From: Alphaproteobacteria bacterium
Lineage (GTDB): Bacteria > Pseudomonadota > Alphaproteobacteria > Micropepsales > Micropepsaceae
NCBI GenBank assembly: GCA_013697055.1
Contig: JACCXK010000170.1
Span: 1-64,000, forward strand
Length of the DNA: 64,000 bases
Direction of reading: 5' to 3'
Shown here: positions 44,869 to 55,543 of the stretch, in pieces
How positions within the stretch are numbered: position 1 is the first letter of the stretch
Layout of the letters: each line of letters starts with the position of its first letter
The notes under the pieces: generated by a model
The model's input: the letters and a program-made list of their open reading frames with translations, nothing else
The model's database searches: none
What the model was told of the DNA's origin: nothing
Program-made: the position numbers and the translations under genes

Positions 44869-46593
44869 ATGAAGATCCTGCCGCCCGTCTCGATCGAAGC
44901 ACGCCGCCTGCTGCCCAGCCGCTGGGACCTGCTGGCGGCGATGTTGGTGCTGGCTTTCATCATTGCTTTTGCCGATGTCAGCCGCTCGCTGGTGCAGCCG
45001 CTGTCCACCATCACCAGCCATGATTTGAGCCTGGATCAAGCACTTTTGCCGGGCTATGCGCTGCGCACGGCCCTTCGCATGCTGATAGCCATGGGCGTGT
45101 CGCTGATCTTCACGCTCAGCTACGCCACTTGGGCGGCCAAGAACGCTCGGGCCGCGAACCTGCTGGTACCCCTGCTCGACATTCTCCAGTCGGTTCCGAT
45201 CCTGGGTTTCCTGTCGGTGACGGCGGTCTGGTTCCTGTCGCTGTCGCCGGGACGGGTGTTCGGCGCCGAACTGGCCTGTGTGTTCGCCATCTTCACCAGC
45301 CAGGCCTGGAACATGGCGTTCAGTTTCTACCAGTCGCTGCGCACGGTTCCCGAAGATCTCACCGAAGCGGGCCGCATGTTGGGCCTGTCGGCTTGGGCGC
45401 GCTTCTGGCGCATCGAGGCGCCCTACGCCACCCCGCCCCTGATCTGGAACATGATGGTATCCATGGCGGGTGGCTGGTTCTTCGTCACCGTTTCGGAAGC
45501 CATCAGCGTGGGCAAGACCAATATCGCCCTGCCCGGCATCGGCTCCTGGATCGCCGTGGCGATCGAGCAACGCAACATCCCCGCCATCCTGGAAGCGATC
45601 CTGGCGATGCTGGTGGTGATCCTGGTCTACGACCAGATCCTGTTCCGGCCGCTGCTGGCCTGGGCCGACCGCTTCCAGATCGGCGACGACCAGGATGATG
45701 ATCCGCCACAAAGCTGGGTGCTGACCATGCTGCGCCGCTCCAGCCTGATTGACTGGATGACGGCGCCCTTCGATCAGATGATGCGCTGGAGCTATCGCTG
45801 GCACCCGCCCCATTTCGGCCTGCGCGGCGCAACACGCGAGCATGACAGCCGGATCGCCGACATCACGTGGTATGTGGTCCTGGGGGTGCTGGGTCTTTAC
45901 GCCGCTTTTGAAGTCTATTCCTTCGCGCGCGCCACCCTGAGCTGGCATGAATTGTTGCTCACCGTCGGACTGGGCTTCCTCACCATGGCGCGGGTCGTGG
46001 TGCTTATCATCCTGGCCAGCCTGGTGTGGACGCCTATCGGCGTTTATGTCGGCTTGCGCCCCCGCCTGACCCGCATCGTGCAGCCGGTGGCGCAATTCCT
46101 GGCCGCCTTTCCCAACAATCTGCTGTTTCCGCTGGCGGTGTCGCTGATCGTGGCCTGGAAGCTGAACGTCAATATCTGGCTGTCGCCGCTGCTGGTGCTG
46201 GGGCCGCAATGGTACATCCTGTTCAACGTCGTTGCCGGCGCGCGTACCATGCCGCGGGAGCTGCTGGATGTCGGCGACAATTTCGGCGTTCGCGGCCTTT
46301 TGTGGTGGAAGCGCGTGGCGTTGCCCGCCATATTCCCGCACTATCTTACCGGCGCAATCACCGCGTCCGGCGGCGCCTGGAACGCAAGCGTGCTTGCCGA
46401 AGTGGCCAACTGGGGCAAGACCACCCTTCATGCCGATGGCCTGGGCGCCTACATCACCGACGCCACCGTCTCCGGCAATTTTCCCCATGTCGTGCTGGGC
46501 ATGGCGGTGATGGCCTTCTTCGTGGTTGTGGTGAACCGTCTGTTTTGGCAGCCGCTTTATTGGTTGGCCGAACGCAAGTACCGTCTGGTGTGA
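44869..46593 (+). CDS. ABC transporter permease, two permease domains fused
   Basis: From MKILPPVSIEARRLL the product is 574 residues, about twice a normal permease. Two BPD_transp_1 domains are visible: the first with EDLTEAGRMLGLSAWARFWR (EAA loop), the second with RELLDVGDNFGVRGLLWWKR. Each has about five to six helices. The type is the nitrate/sulfonate/taurine importer permeases. The ATPase follows 1 base after the stop; no substrate-binding protein gene is next to it. Confidence 0.88.
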   Translation: MKILPPVSIEARRLLPSRWDLLAAMLVLAFIIAFADVSRSLVQPLSTITSHDLSLDQALLPGYALRTALRMLIAMGVSLIFTLSYATWAAKNARAANLLVPLLDILQSVPILGFLSVTAVWFLSLSPGRVFGAELACVFAIFTSQAWNMAFSFYQSLRTVPEDLTEAGRMLGLSAWARFWRIEAPYATPPLIWNMMVSMAGGWFFVTVSEAISVGKTNIALPGIGSWIAVAIEQRNIPAILEAILAMLVVILVYDQILFRPLLAWADRFQIGDDQDDDPPQSWVLTMLRRSSLIDWMTAPFDQMMRWSYRWHPPHFGLRGATREHDSRIADITWYVVLGVLGLYAAFEVYSFARATLSWHELLLTVGLGFLTMARVVVLIILASLVWTPIGVYVGLRPRLTRIVQPVAQFLAAFPNNLLFPLAVSLIVAWKLNVNIWLSPLLVLGPQWYILFNVVAGARTMPRELLDVGDNFGVRGLLWWKRVALPAIFPHYLTGAITASGGAWNASVLAEVANWGKTTLHADGLGAYITDATVSGNFPHVVLGMAVMAFFVVVVNRLFWQPLYWLAERKYRLV

Positions 46594-46594
46594 C

Positions 46595-47881
46595 ATGACA
46601 AGTCTTTTGGAAGTTCAGAATGTCAGGCGCTCCTTTCCCCGCGGCGGCGGCGAGGAATTGCTGGTGCTGGACGATGTCAACCTGACCCTGAAGGAAGGCG
46701 AAATTGTCGGCCTGCTCGGCCGTTCCGGCTCGGGCAAATCCACCTTGCTACGTCTGATCGCTGGGCTGGCGCGGCCGCAGGGTGGCACCCTGACTTACAT
46801 GGGCGCGCCCATCGAAGGCCCTGCGCAAGGCGTGGCGATGGTGTTCCAGGGCTTTGCCCTGTTTCCTTGGATGACGGTGCTGGAGAATGTGCAGCTGGGG
46901 CTGGAAGCCCTGGGCCTGCCGGAGGCGGAAATCCGCAGCCGCGCCCTGGCCGCCATCGACCTGATCGGGCTGGACGGTTACGAAAGCGCCTATCCGCGCG
47001 AATTGTCCGGCGGCATGCGCCAGCGTGTGGGCTTTGCCCGCGCCGTGGTGGTGCATCCCAATATCCTGCTGATGGACGAGCCCTTCAGCGCGCTGGATGT
47101 GCTGACGGCCGAGAACCTGCGCACCGACCTGATCGAGCTGTGGGGCAACGGCAAGCTGCCGATCAAGGGCATCATGCTTGTCACCCACAATATCGAGGAA
47201 GCGGTGCTGATGTGCGACCGGGTGCTGCTGTTTTCGTCCAGCCCCGCCAAGATCACTGCCGACATCGCCATCCACCTGCCTCAACCGCGCGACCGCACCA
47301 GTCCCCAGTTCGAGGACTATGTCGACAAGATCTATGTCGAAATGACCGCCAAGCGGGTGGAGCGCATGCGCCAGCAGGTCGGCGCCGCGGCCATCGAGAT
47401 GCCGCTGAGCCATGTCTCGCCCAACCAGATTTCCGGCTTGATCGAGGCCTTGTCGGCGGCACCCTATAACGGCAAGGCCGACTTGCCCGACATCGCCTAT
47501 GAGCAGGAACTGGAAGTGGACGAACTGTTCCCCGTGGCTGAAGCCATGCAGCTTTTGCGGCTGGCGGAAGTGGAAGGCGGCGACATCAAGCTGACCCATA
47601 TGGGCAAGCGCTTTGCCGATGGCGAGTTGAACGAGCGCAAGGAAATCTTCTCCCGCGCGCTGCAAAGCCATGTGCCGCTGGCCGCCCATATCCGCAAAGT
47701 CCTGGACGAACGCAAAAGCCATTCCGCGCCCAAGACCCGCTTCCTGGACGAACTGGAAGACCATATGCCCGAGGATGCGGCGGAAGAGACATTGAAGACG
47801 GTGGTGAGCTGGGCGCGTTTCGGCGAATTGTTCAGCTATGACGATGACGCAGCAGCGTTCTCTCTCGAGAATCCGACCTAA
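46595..47881 (+). CDS. ABC transporter ATPase with C-terminal AAA-associated domain
   Basis: 428 residues. Walker A GRSGSGKST (about 46-54), Q loop VFQGFALFPW, signature LSGGMRQRVGFARA, Walker B ILLMDEPFSALD and H loop TH. Residues about 280-420 form an added domain (EVDELFPVAEAMQLLRLAEV, HMGKRFADGELNERK) known as the AAA-associated C-terminal domain of nitrate/sulfonate-type ATPases. It pairs with the fused permease. The last 4 bases overlap the convergent histidine kinase gene. Confidence 0.9.
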   Translation: MTSLLEVQNVRRSFPRGGGEELLVLDDVNLTLKEGEIVGLLGRSGSGKSTLLRLIAGLARPQGGTLTYMGAPIEGPAQGVAMVFQGFALFPWMTVLENVQLGLEALGLPEAEIRSRALAAIDLIGLDGYESAYPRELSGGMRQRVGFARAVVVHPNILLMDEPFSALDVLTAENLRTDLIELWGNGKLPIKGIMLVTHNIEEAVLMCDRVLLFSSSPAKITADIAIHLPQPRDRTSPQFEDYVDKIYVEMTAKRVERMRQQVGAAAIEMPLSHVSPNQISGLIEALSAAPYNGKADLPDIAYEQELEVDELFPVAEAMQLLRLAEVEGGDIKLTHMGKRFADGELNERKEIFSRALQSHVPLAAHIRKVLDERKSHSAPKTRFLDELEDHMPEDAAEETLKTVVSWARFGELFSYDDDAAAFSLENPT

Positions 47882-49071
47882 GCGCTCAACGCCGTCCGCC
47901 GGCGCACGGTGCGTTCGGGCGGCAAGGTCAGGCACACTGTCGTGCCCCTGTGCAGGGCGCTTTCGATGGCGATCGATCCGTCATGGCATTCGATTAGCGA
48001 CTTGACCAGCGCCAAGCCCAGGCCGGTGCCTTCGGTGGTGCGGGCAAAGGGCGAGGCGATCTGGCGAAATGGTTCCAGCGCCAACGGGATCTGCTCCGGC
48101 GTCATGCCGATGCCGGTATCGCTGACCTTCAGCACAAAGGCGCCGTCCTCGGCCTGGTGGGCGCTGATATGCACCCTGCCGCCGGGGGGCGTGAACTTGA
48201 TGGCGTTGGAGCAGAGGTTGAGCAGCGCCTGCTTGAAGCGCAGCCGGTCCGCCATCAGGTTGGGCAGGCCCGGCGCCATGTCTGAACTTAGTCGCAAGCC
48301 GCCTTCATGCGCCTTGCCGCGCGTCAGGCGCAGGCACTCGCCGACGATGTCGGACGGCACGATTTCCTCGCAGGACAGTTCGAACTTGCCCGCCGCCTTG
48401 GACAGGTCGAGAATGTCGTTGATAAGCGCCAGCAGGTGCTTGCCCGCGCCATGCACGTCATTGGCATATTCGCGGTAGCGCGGATGGCCCAGGGGGCCCA
48501 TCATCTCGGTACCCAGCACTTCGGAAAAGCCGATGATGGCGTTCAGCGGCGTGCGCAGTTCATGACTCATCAAGGCCAGAAAATCGCTCTTGGCGGTATT
48601 GGCGCGGGTTTCGGCCTTCAGGGCGCGGGACAGGTCATCTTCGCGCGCCTGCAGCAGCTTGACCTTGCCCTGGAGCAGCGCCTCGCCGGTGCCCACGCCC
48701 AGGTAGCGGCCGCGCCGCGTCACCACAAAACATTCGATGAGGGCGTCGGGATTTTCCACCAGCAAGGTGGCGCCCAAATCGGCCAGGCGCACATCGGCTT
48801 CCACCACCAGCGGGTGCAGGTTGGCCAGCTTGAGGATGGATTTGCGGCTGAACAGTTCGGGAATATATTGCTTGGCATAGCGGGCAAAGAAGATGAAGCG
48901 GTTGATCAGGCCCAGCACTTCGCCGGTCTGGCTGTGCAGGATGGCGGCAGCCGGCACTGCCGGGTGACCCACGAACCAGTCGAACACCTCGCCGCAGGTG
49001 GTGCGCTCGCTGAGCCCAGGCGTGCGCGCCGCCAGCATCCCCGCGGTCAGATCCTCGCCTTGCACTGTCAT
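47878..49071 (-). CDS. Cytoplasmic histidine kinase with N-terminal CBS-like domain
   Basis: 397 residues, no membrane helix. Residues 1-140 look like a CBS-type sensory domain (AAAILHSQTGEVLGLINR, FVVTRRGRYLGVGTGEALL). A short coiled coil leads to the HisKA box LMSHELRTPLNAIIGFSEVL (His170) and a HATPase domain with LCSNAIKFTPPGG, VSDTGIGM and GTGLGLALVK. No response regulator gene is next to it, so it is an orphan kinase. Its end overlaps the convergent ATPase gene by 4 bases. Confidence 0.88.
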   Translation of the reverse strand: MTVQGEDLTAGMLAARTPGLSERTTCGEVFDWFVGHPAVPAAAILHSQTGEVLGLINRFIFFARYAKQYIPELFSRKSILKLANLHPLVVEADVRLADLGATLLVENPDALIECFVVTRRGRYLGVGTGEALLQGKVKLLQAREDDLSRALKAETRANTAKSDFLALMSHELRTPLNAIIGFSEVLGTEMMGPLGHPRYREYANDVHGAGKHLLALINDILDLSKAAGKFELSCEEIVPSDIVGECLRLTRGKAHEGGLRLSSDMAPGLPNLMADRLRFKQALLNLCSNAIKFTPPGGRVHISAHQAEDGAFVLKVSDTGIGMTPEQIPLALEPFRQIASPFARTTEGTGLGLALVKSLIECHDGSIAIESALHRGTTVCLTLPPERTVRRRTALSA

Positions 49072-49163
49072 GCCAAAAGTTCCGTGAAATGCTGCGGCAC
49101 CCTAGGCAGGCGGCGTATGCGGGCGGTTAAAAGCCGATCACCAAAGCGGCAAATTTTGTGAAG

Positions 49164-50354
49164 TTACCGTGACGGGTAAACAACTGGTTTCACGCACGCC
49201 GCGGCCTGTTTGGCGCGGCTGCGGGCTTCGCCGGTATCGGCGCCCCGCGCCAGCGCCACGCCCATGCGGCGCTTGACGAAGGATTCCGGCTTGCCGAACA
49301 GGCGCAGCTCTGTGCCGGGAATTTTCAGCGCTTCGTCCACGCCGTCGAAGGTCATCGCCTTGGCGTCAACGCCACCATAGATCACCGCCGAAGCGCCGGG
49401 CGACGCCATTTCTGTCGAAACCGGCAACCCCAATATGGCGCGGGCATGCAAGGCGAATTCCGACTGCAACTGACTGACCAATGTCACCAGCCCCGTGTCA
49501 TGCGGCCGTGGCGAAACTTCCGAGAACCAGACCTCGTCGCCCTTCACGAACAGCTCGACGCCGAAGATGCCGCGCCCGCCCAAGGCGTCCGTGACCTTCC
49601 TGGCGATGTCGCGGGACTTGGCCAGCGCAGCCGCGCTCATCGCCTGGGGCTGCCAGCTTTCCACATAGTCGCCTTCCTTCTGGACATGGCCGATGGGGGC
49701 ACAGAAATGGGTGCCGTCCGCGGCGCGCACCGTGAGCTGGGTGATTTCGAAGTCGAACCGGATTTCGCCTTCCACAATGACACGGGCCTCGCGCACCCGC
49801 CCGGCGCTCAACGCCTTGTCCCAGGCCGGCGCCACATCGGCGGATGATTTCAGCTTGGACTGGCCTTTGCCCGAGGACGACATCACCGGCTTGACGAAAC
49901 TGGGATAGCCGATGCCCTCGCAAGCGGCCTGCAATTCCTCCAGCGAGGAGGCAAAGGCATAAGGCGAAACCGGCAGCTTGAGCTCTTCCGCCGCCAGCAC
50001 CCGGATGCGCTCGCGGTTCATGGTGATATGGGCCGCCCGCGCTGTGGGAATGACGGTGCAAAGACCATCGGCTTCGATCCGCACCAGTTCGTCAGTGGCC
50101 AGCGCCTCGATCTCCGGCACCAGGAAATGCGGCCGCTCCTGTTCCACCACCGCGCGCAATGCTTTGGCATCGGTCATGTCGATGACATGGGCGCGGTGTG
50201 CGACCTGGGCCGCAGGAGCGCCGGCATAACGGTCCACGGCGATGGTTTCCACGCCCAACCGCTGCAGCTCGGTCACCACTTCCTTGCCCAGCTCGCCCGA
50301 ACCCAGCAACATGACCTTGATCGCGGCCGGCGACAGCGGCGTTCCCAAGCTCAC
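49164..50354 (-). CDS. purT: Formate-dependent phosphoribosylglycinamide formyltransferase
   Basis: 396 residues, ATP-grasp fold. [20 protein letters not shown] opens the N-terminal domain; [14 protein letters not shown] is the ATP loop; [20 protein letters not shown] carries metal ligands and SPRPHDTG follows. It makes formyl-GAR from GAR, formate and ATP in purine synthesis. Start is GTG and overlaps the stop of the GFA gene (GTGA). Confidence 0.95.
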   Translation of the reverse strand: MSLGTPLSPAAIKVMLLGSGELGKEVVTELQRLGVETIAVDRYAGAPAAQVAHRAHVIDMTDAKALRAVVEQERPHFLVPEIEALATDELVRIEADGLCTVIPTARAAHITMNRERIRVLAAEELKLPVSPYAFASSLEELQAACEGIGYPSFVKPVMSSSGKGQSKLKSSADVAPAWDKALSAGRVREARVIVEGEIRFDFEITQLTVRAADGTHFCAPIGHVQKEGDYVESWQPQAMSAAALAKSRDIARKVTDALGGRGIFGVELFVKGDEVWFSEVSPRPHDTGLVTLVSQLQSEFALHARAILGLPVSTEMASPGASAVIYGGVDAKAMTFDGVDEALKIPGTELRLFGKPESFVKRRMGVALARGADTGEARSRAKQAAACVKPVVYPSR

Positions 50355-50827
50355 GTTCCGTCTCCGTAAAGCAGCTTGAAGGCGTCAAGCTGGGCCTGGC
50401 GTTCGGGCTGGCCATGGAAGCGGGCGGCGTCGCTGTGGAAAATCGCGGCAGGGGATGCCTTCTCGACCCAGATTTCGCTGGCCGGCACACCCCAGGAAGG
50501 ATCGTCCAGGGTGCCGATGGTCAGGGTGACAAGGGGAAAGGCCTGCGGTTCGTGCCACAGCCTGGTGCCGCAGGTGGCGCAGCGCACGACATCGCTCTGG
50601 CGTCCGGAATCGGCGGTGCGGCGATAGCGCTGGACCTCGCCGGACCAGGTAAAGGCCTCGCGCGGCGCGGTCAGCACCAGGAGGTTGGTGCCGCCCGACA
50701 ATTTCTTGCAGGCATCGCAGTGGCAGGCGGTCAGGGTCTGCGGCCGGGCGTTCAACGAATAGCGAACGGCGCCGCACAGGCAGCCGCCGGAATAAGGCGG
50801 CTTGGGAATCGGCGGGCGCGTGGTCAT
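50351..50827 (-). CDS. GFA-family zinc protein (glutathione-dependent formaldehyde-activating type)
   Basis: 158 residues from [14 protein letters not shown]. Zinc ligands are in [23 protein letters not shown] and [13 protein letters not shown], the GFA fold. Most family members have unknown substrates; only a few act on S-hydroxymethylglutathione. It is coupled to purT by an overlap of 4 bases; since purT uses formate, a one-carbon link is tempting but not shown. Confidence 0.88.
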   Translation of the reverse strand: MTTRPPIPKPPYSGGCLCGAVRYSLNARPQTLTACHCDACKKLSGGTNLLVLTAPREAFTWSGEVQRYRRTADSGRQSDVVRCATCGTRLWHEPQAFPLVTLTIGTLDDPSWGVPASEIWVEKASPAAIFHSDAARFHGQPERQAQLDAFKLLYGDGT

Positions 50828-51043
50828 GACACTTCTCACTTTCTCCGCGCGCCGCATTTTGGCCGCTGGCCAGGGTCGCCTAGCGACAGCGTAGGCGACG
50901 CGCGGAGCCTACGCCGTTGCCGGCCGCTCGCTCAAGCTCGCGGCGTTCGCCACTTTCACAGGTCCACTGGACCTGTTCACGCGCTGTCGCGCGCCGCGCC
51001 TCATAGCACGCGCGACGCCGCCAGCGGTCAAAAGGCCAGCGCC

Positions 51044-52096
<1,053 letters not shown>

Positions 52097-52624
52097 CTAC
52101 ATCGCATCCGGGCCGCGACTGATCGCAGCGACCCCGGTGCGGGAGATTTCGACAAGGCCCAGCGGCCGCATCAAATCGACAAAACTGTCGATCTTGGACG
52201 GGGCGCCGGTGATCTCGAACACAAAGCTGGCCTGGGTTGTGTCCACGGGGCGGGCGCGGAAGGCGTCGGCCATGCGCAGCGCTTCTACCCGCTTCTCGCC
52301 GGTGCCCGCGACCTTGACCAGCGCCATTTCGCGCTCGATCCCGGCCTTGGCGCTGGTCCAGTTGGTGACCTTGTGGGTGGGCACCAAGCGGCGCAGCTGG
52401 GTCTCGATCTGCTCGATCACCGCCGGGGTGCCGCTGGTGACGATGGTGATGCGGGATGTGCGCGCCATAGCGTCCACCTCGGCCACCGTCAGGCTTTCAA
52501 TATTGTACCCGCGGCCGGAGAACAGCCCGACCACGCGCGCCAGCACGCCGGCCTCGTTATCGACCAGCACGGTGAGGGTATGACGCTCAATGTCGGCGGC
52601 CAGCTTGACCTTGGTATCGTGCAT
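52097..52624 (-). CDS. ilvN: Acetolactate synthase small subunit
   Basis: Start at MHDTKVKLAADIERH gives 175 residues. The ACT domain (LTVLVDNEAGVLARVVGLFS, GYNIESLTVAEVD) binds valine for feedback; the C-terminal half (FRARPVDTTQASFVFEITG) contacts the large subunit. Its ATG is one base past the ilvB stop, so both subunits are made together. Confidence 0.95.
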   Translation of the reverse strand: MHDTKVKLAADIERHTLTVLVDNEAGVLARVVGLFSGRGYNIESLTVAEVDAMARTSRITIVTSGTPAVIEQIETQLRRLVPTHKVTNWTSAKAGIEREMALVKVAGTGEKRVEALRMADAFRARPVDTTQASFVFEITGAPSKIDSFVDLMRPLGLVEISRTGVAAISRGPDAM

Positions 52625-52625
52625 C

Positions 52626-54419
52626 TCAGACCAGCATCTTTCCAGCGTCACTGATCTCGCCGCCGTCATCGGGCGACAGCAGCATCTCATTATGCGCCGC
52701 GCCCGACGGGATCATGGGATAGCAGTTCTCGGTGGGATCGACGCGCACGTCGAACAGCACCGGCTTGTTCACCGCGATCATTTCCTTGATCTTGTCGTCC
52801 AGCTCGGACGGCTTGTCGGCGCGCAGGCCGACACAGCCGAACGCATCCGCCATCTTAACGAAATCGGGCAGCGCCTCGGAATAGGAATGCGAATAGCGCT
52901 TGCCATGCAGGATTTCCTGCCACTGCCGCACCATGCCCATATATTCGTTGTTCAGAATGAAGATCTTGATCGGCAGGTCGTACTGAATGGCCGTGGACAT
53001 TTCCTGCATGGTCATCTGCACGCTGGCTTCGCCGGCGATATCGACCACCAGCGCGCCCGGATGGGCCATCTGCACACCCACCGCCGCCGGCAGGCCATAG
53101 CCCATGGTGCCGAGCCCCCCGGAGGTCATCCAGTGATTGGGTTCCTGGAAATGGAACCGCTGTGCCGCCCACATCTGGTGCTGGCCCACTTCCGTGGTGA
53201 TGAACACATCATCACGGTGCTTGGTCAGCTCGTACAGCCGGTCGATGGCATATTGCGGCTTGATGATGGTGTCGGAGTTGCGATAGTCCAGCGACTTCTT
53301 GGTCCGCCATTGGTCGATCTGCTTCCACCACGCCTTCAGCGCATCGGCCTGGACCTTGTGCTTCTGGGTCTTCCAGAAGCGGATGATCTCGCGCAGCGCA
53401 AGGCGCGCGTCCGCGACGATGCCCAGATCCACCCGCACGATCTTGTTGATCTGCGAGGCGTCGATATCCAGGTGGATCTTCTTCGAGCCCGGCGAGAAAG
53501 AGCTGACCTTGCCGGTGACGCGGTCGTCGAAGCGTGCGCCCAGGCAGATCATCAGGTCGCAATCATGCATGGCGTGATTGGCTTCCCAGCTGCCGTGCAT
53601 GCCCACCATGCCCAGCCATTCGGGACGGGCCGCCGGAAAAGCGCCCAGCCCCATCAGGGTCGAGGTGATGGGAAAGCCGGTCAGGTCCACCAGTTCGCGC
53701 AGCAGCTTGGACGCTTCCGGGCCGGAATTGATCAGGCCGCCGCCGGTGTAGAACACCGGCCGCTTCGCCGACGCCATCATCTCCACCGCCTTGACGATGG
53801 CGGACAGGTCCGGATCGGTCTTGGGACGATAAGTGCGGTGATGCACCGCCTGCGGCCCGTGATAGGCGCCGTTCTGGAACTGGACATCCTTGGGAATGTC
53901 CACCACCACGGGGCCGGGACGGCCAGTGGTCGCGATCTCGAACGCCTCGTGCAAGACGCGGCTCAAATCATTGACATCCTTCACCAGCCAATTGTGCTTG
54001 GTGCAGGGCCGGGTGATGCCGACCGTGTCGCATTCCTGGAACGCGTCGGTGCCGATCAGGTGCGTCGGCACCTGGCCGGTCAGCACGATCAGGGGAATGG
54101 AATCCATGAGCGCATCGGTCAGGCCGGTGACGGCATTGGTGGCGCCGGGACCGGAAGTGACCAGCACCACGCCGGGCTTGCCGGTGGAACGGGCATAGCC
54201 TTCTGCGGCATGTACCGCGCCCTGTTCGTGGCGCACCAGCACATGGGTGATGCCTTCGACCTTGAAGAGCGCATCATAGATCGGCAGCACCGCGCCGCCG
54301 GGATAGCCGAAGATGTGGGTGACGCCCTGGTCCTTGAGGGCGCGGATGACCATCTGAGCGCCGGTCATGGTCTCGGCGGCCTGGGCCTCGCTCCGCGTCA
54401 GTGTGTCGTCCTTGTCCAT
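52626..54419 (-). CDS. ilvB: Acetolactate synthase large subunit
   Basis: 597 residues of the thiamine diphosphate family. Glu in VRHEQGAVHAAEGYARSTGK activates ThDP; GEASVQMTMQEMSTAIQYDL and FILNNEYMGM hold the ThDP/Mg site; FAD loop residues (GARFDDRVTGK) are present. It makes acetolactate or acetohydroxybutyrate. A leader peptide with Leu and Val codons and a terminator hairpin lie upstream. A 693-residue frame on the other strand is a shadow. Confidence 0.97.
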   Translation of the reverse strand: MDKDDTLTRSEAQAAETMTGAQMVIRALKDQGVTHIFGYPGGAVLPIYDALFKVEGITHVLVRHEQGAVHAAEGYARSTGKPGVVLVTSGPGATNAVTGLTDALMDSIPLIVLTGQVPTHLIGTDAFQECDTVGITRPCTKHNWLVKDVNDLSRVLHEAFEIATTGRPGPVVVDIPKDVQFQNGAYHGPQAVHHRTYRPKTDPDLSAIVKAVEMMASAKRPVFYTGGGLINSGPEASKLLRELVDLTGFPITSTLMGLGAFPAARPEWLGMVGMHGSWEANHAMHDCDLMICLGARFDDRVTGKVSSFSPGSKKIHLDIDASQINKIVRVDLGIVADARLALREIIRFWKTQKHKVQADALKAWWKQIDQWRTKKSLDYRNSDTIIKPQYAIDRLYELTKHRDDVFITTEVGQHQMWAAQRFHFQEPNHWMTSGGLGTMGYGLPAAVGVQMAHPGALVVDIAGEASVQMTMQEMSTAIQYDLPIKIFILNNEYMGMVRQWQEILHGKRYSHSYSEALPDFVKMADAFGCVGLRADKPSELDDKIKEMIAVNKPVLFDVRVDPTENCYPMIPSGAAHNEMLLSPDDGGEISDAGKMLV

Positions 54420-54454
54420 TCGTCCGTCCTCAAACCTGCAATGCTCGTAACCGC

Positions 54455-54484
54455 ACCAAAGATAAAGGGGCGTCTCCGCCCCTT
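54455..54484 (-). terminator. ilvB attenuator terminator
   Basis: On the minus strand AAGGGGCG-GAGA-CGCCCCTT is followed by TATCTTT. It lies between the leader stop and ilvB (start 54419), where a rho-independent stop would block ilvB unless relieved. Confidence 0.75.
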
Positions 54485-54508
54485 GTCCGCATGGCCGCTA
54501 TGCCCATT

Positions 54509-54526
54509 CCGAAGCGTCAGCTTCGG
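54509..54526 (-). promoter_or_regulatory. Leader hairpin spanning the ilvB leader stop codon
   Basis: CCGAAGC-TGAC-GCTTCGG; the TGA stop of the leader is in the loop, so ribosomes reaching the stop would melt this stem. Confidence 0.6.
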
Positions 54527-54564
54527 GTGGCCAGCGGCCCTCGTACTACGAGCAAATTCATCAT
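54517..54564 (-). CDS. ilvL: ilvB leader peptide
   Basis: The 15-residue frame reads MMNLLVVRGPLATRS. Two Leu and two Val codons in a row (TTG CTC GTA GTA) and a third Leu codon match the end products of the pathway. It lies 97 bases before ilvB and is followed by one hairpin at its stop and a terminator. The layout is that of the classic ilv attenuator leader. No Shine-Dalgarno is seen and the promoter -10 is only 8 bases upstream, so the message may be leaderless. Confidence 0.75.
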   Translation of the reverse strand: MMNLLVVRGPLATRS

Positions 54565-54572
54565 GGCGCGGG

Positions 54573-54601
54573 AACCTAAAGATGGTGCGATGCGGCGTCA
54601 A
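54573..54601 (-). promoter_or_regulatory. Promoter of the ilvB leader
   Basis: TTGACG (-35, 54596-54601) and TAGGTT (-10, 54573-54578) are 17 bases apart on the minus strand. Transcription would start within a base or two of the leader ATG. Confidence 0.6.
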
Positions 54602-54607
54602 GCAATT

Positions 54608-55519
54608 TCACGCAGAATTCTGCCTGAATTGTGTAATTAAATTGCTAACAAGAGGGTCGAACCAGATATAATGTGGCATACGGTGGCGAAACCACGTCAT
54701 CTGGCGCTTGGCGAATTGGCGGGTGGCGGTGACCGCCGTGTCCAGCGCCTCCGTCCGGGTCAGGGTTCCCGCCGCCAGGGCCTGGAGCGGCCGCAGGCCC
54801 AGCAGCTTGGCGGCCGGCAAGGCTGGGTCCAGTCCTTCCAGCGCACGGGCTTCCGCTAGCCCGCCTTCGTCCAGCATGGCCTCAAACCGCGCCGCAATGC
54901 GGGCACGCAGTTCGGGCCGCGGCGGGTCGAGCACGAAGGCGGCGATCTTCGCATCTTTCAACACGGGCGCGCTGGGCGCCTCGTGCCACTCGGCCAGCGG
55001 GCGGCCGGTGGCTTCGAACACCTCAAAGGCGCGCAGCACGCGCTGCGGATCGCTGGGGCGCAGTTTCGATGCGGTGACGGGATCGCGGTCGGTCAATTTG
55101 GCGTGCAGCGCTTCCACGCCGATATCGTCCAGCAAGGCGCGGGCGGCATCGCGGATTTCCGGTGGCGTGGGCGGAATGGCGGCCAAGCCGTCGGTGAGGG
55201 CCATGAAATACATGCCGGTGCCGCCGACAAAGATGGGCACGCGGTTCATGGCACGCGCTTGCGCAATCGCCCTGGCCGCATCGTCGCGCCAGCGCCCCAC
55301 GGAATAGAGTTCGCGCACGCTGACATGGCCGTAGAGCAGATGCTGCACCCGCGCCTTATCCGCATCCGATGGTTGCGCCGTCAGGATGGGCGCTTCGCGA
55401 TAGACCTGCATGGAGTCGGCATTGATCACCACACCGCCGATTTCCTCGGCCAGTTCCAGCGCGGCGGCCGACTTGCCGCTCGCGGTGGGCCCTGCAATAA
55501 GGACGGCGTCAAACTTCAT
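54608..55519 (-). CDS. miaA: tRNA dimethylallyltransferase MiaA
   Basis: The start MKFDAVLIAGPTASG gives 303 residues. P-loop GPTASGKS (10-17), DSMQVY, and the C-terminal FAKRQMTWFRH are family hallmarks. It adds a dimethylallyl group to A37 of tRNAs reading U-starting codons. It is divergent from serB with only 24 bases between the starts, so the promoters overlap each other's genes. It stops just before the ilvB promoter. Confidence 0.95.
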   Translation of the reverse strand: MKFDAVLIAGPTASGKSAAALELAEEIGGVVINADSMQVYREAPILTAQPSDADKARVQHLLYGHVSVRELYSVGRWRDDAARAIAQARAMNRVPIFVGGTGMYFMALTDGLAAIPPTPPEIRDAARALLDDIGVEALHAKLTDRDPVTASKLRPSDPQRVLRAFEVFEATGRPLAEWHEAPSAPVLKDAKIAAFVLDPPRPELRARIAARFEAMLDEGGLAEARALEGLDPALPAAKLLGLRPLQALAAGTLTRTEALDTAVTATRQFAKRQMTWFRHRMPHYIWFDPLVSNLITQFRQNSA

Positions 55520-55543
55520 TTTGACCTTCTCTTGGGCGGCACA

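Noticed and set aside
50858-51043. GC-rich inverted segments between the GFA gene and ilvC
   Set aside because: Some self-complementarity is visible, but no arm is long or regular enough to call a terminator or repeat.
52590-54671. 693-residue open frame opposite ilvB
   Set aside because: Antisense shadow; ilvB is certain on the other strand.
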